Assembly: GCA_018268545.1 (NCBI GenBank)
Contig: JAFDWI010000270.1
Location: 1-5,741 of the forward strand
Reading direction: 5' to 3'
From: Actinomycetota bacterium
GTDB taxonomy: Bacteria > Actinomycetota > Acidimicrobiia > Acidimicrobiales > Iamiaceae
Length of the DNA stretch: 5,741 nt
The notes under the pieces were generated by a model. The model saw only the letters and a list, made by a program, of their open reading frames with translations, had not been told where the DNA came from and ran no database searches. Position 1 is the stretch's first letter; each line of letters begins with the position of its first letter. Shown here piece after piece: positions 5,081 through 5,741 of this stretch. Position numbers and translations under genes: made by a program.

Positions 5081-5677
5081 CTATCGCTTCCGGCGGAACC
5101 GCGATCGACGTGGCCGGTCGCCGTCGTCGTCGGTGACGATGATCCGGCGGACATATTCGTTCGGCCCGGACACCGCGACGCGCACGGCCCGGCCTTGCAT
5201 CGGGTTCTTGTGGCGTTTCGCCGTCACGATGAACGAGCGTTCGCCGTCGGCGGTGTCGACGGTGACCAGGTGCCGGACAGCTCGCGATGATTCCGATGCG
5301 TCGCCTTCGCCGCCGCCCACGGCTGTTTCACCTGCCGGGCCTCGGCCGCCGAAGAGTCGGCGGAGCGGAGCCGGAATGGACTCACCCCGCCGATACGGGC
5401 GCACCTCGGTGACCGTCCCGTCGATCCAATGGGTGCTCGTCAGCCCCATGATCCCGACGGCGACACGCGCGACGTTGACGACGACTCCAGCGACGAACAC
5501 GATCCCGAGCGCGATGAACGTGCCGTGGAGCCGGGCGACGGTGCCGACGTCACCGGCGGTCCGTTCTCCCGTCGCGGCCCGGAACACCGCCCACGCAAGA
5601 GTCACGTACAACAGCGCACGGAACAGCCCGGTCAGCACGAGACCGATGGGGGCCCGACCTCGGAACGGGCGGATCAC
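5081..5677 (-). CDS. Small two-TM membrane protein of unknown function
   Basis: I do not recognise this 198-residue protein. A basic N-terminus (MIRPFRGR) precedes TM1 at about 11-34. A short loop is followed by TM2 at about 53-79, so by the positive-inside rule both ends should be cytoplasmic. The soluble part begins WIDGTVTEVRPYRRGE (84-99) and includes a Gly/Glu/Ser-rich insert (110-131). It continues with beta-like stretches HLVTVDTADGERSFIV (136-151) and GRAVRVAVSGPNEYVRRII (162-180), then ends in a very basic tail (RPRRSRFRRKR). The alternating short beta segments after paired helices recall small OB- or SH3-like membrane-associated domains (NfeD or DUF3592 style), a loose resemblance only. 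GTG 5677 is the only usable start in the window; no ribosome site precedes it. The frame stays open to the right edge without another start codon, so a longer N-terminus beginning outside the window is possible. Confidence 0.7.
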   Translation of the reverse strand: MIRPFRGRAPIGLVLTGLFRALLYVTLAWAVFRAATGERTAGDVGTVARLHGTFIALGIVFVAGVVVNVARVAVGIMGLTSTHWIDGTVTEVRPYRRGESIPAPLRRLFGGRGPAGETAVGGGEGDASESSRAVRHLVTVDTADGERSFIVTAKRHKNPMQGRAVRVAVSGPNEYVRRIIVTDDDGDRPRRSRFRRKR

Positions 5678-5731
5678 CGTCGGTCGGTGCGTGCCCGCCG
5701 GGCCGATCCGCTCACGATCGAATCGTACCGG

Positions 5732-5741
5732 CCCCCCCCCC
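5732..5741. repeat. Run of ten C at the window end
   Basis: The last ten bases are all C. If the window end is also a contig end, the homopolymer is a likely assembly or sequencing break point; otherwise it is a slippage-prone tract about 55 bp upstream of the membrane-protein start. Confidence 0.8.

Noticed and set aside
4951..5154. 67-codon minus-strand frame across the gap
   Set aside because: It begins inside the membrane-protein gene in another frame, has no ribosome site, and its Arg/Gly/Ser-rich product has no features.

Overview
The window is GC-rich throughout (about two-thirds G+C by eye), with GTC/CTC/GCG-type codons. It carries GTG as well as ATG starts and a lipoprotein tethered by a Thr/Ala linker. 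These traits and the protein types fit a high-GC actinomycete. The permease sequence resembles those I associate with Acidimicrobiia or related soil and aquatic actinobacteria, but I cannot fix the genus. No tRNA, rRNA, CRISPR array, insertion sequence or integrase is visible.

Layout, left to right. (1) A branched-chain amino acid type (LivH-like) ABC permease on the minus strand, with its C-terminus cut off by the left edge. (2) A 139-bp divergent intergenic region holding a perfect 14-bp palindrome inside a plausible permease promoter. (3) A class II aldolase/adducin-like protein on the plus strand that keeps the three metal histidines but has Ala where FucA has its catalytic Glu. (4) Convergent to it, with only 15 bp between stop codons and a hairpin at the junction, a secreted glycoside hydrolase family 5 enzyme of endoglycoceramidase type on the minus strand. 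(5) Upstream of that, on the same strand, a lipoprotein alpha/beta-hydrolase of the secretory-lipase (LIP) type. The 112-bp gap between these two contains a strong stem-loop and a possible 24-residue leader ORF that overlaps the hydrolase start as ATGA. (6) A 305-bp non-coding stretch with a striking array of 7-bp direct repeats. (7) A small two-TM membrane protein of unknown function on the minus strand, and then the window end in a run of ten C.

Taken together, the lipase and the GH5 enzyme look like an exported pair for breaking down lipid or glycolipid material outside the cell: one anchored to the membrane, one released, and both with Thr-rich low-complexity segments. The permease and the aldolase-like enzyme are a separate divergent pair that may share a regulator and could take up and process a small organic substrate; that link is inference from position only. 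Nothing here forms an obvious new defence or mobile system. The best candidates for new biology are the regulatory structures (palindrome, leader ORF with hairpin, heptamer array) and the substrate of the GH5/lipase pair.
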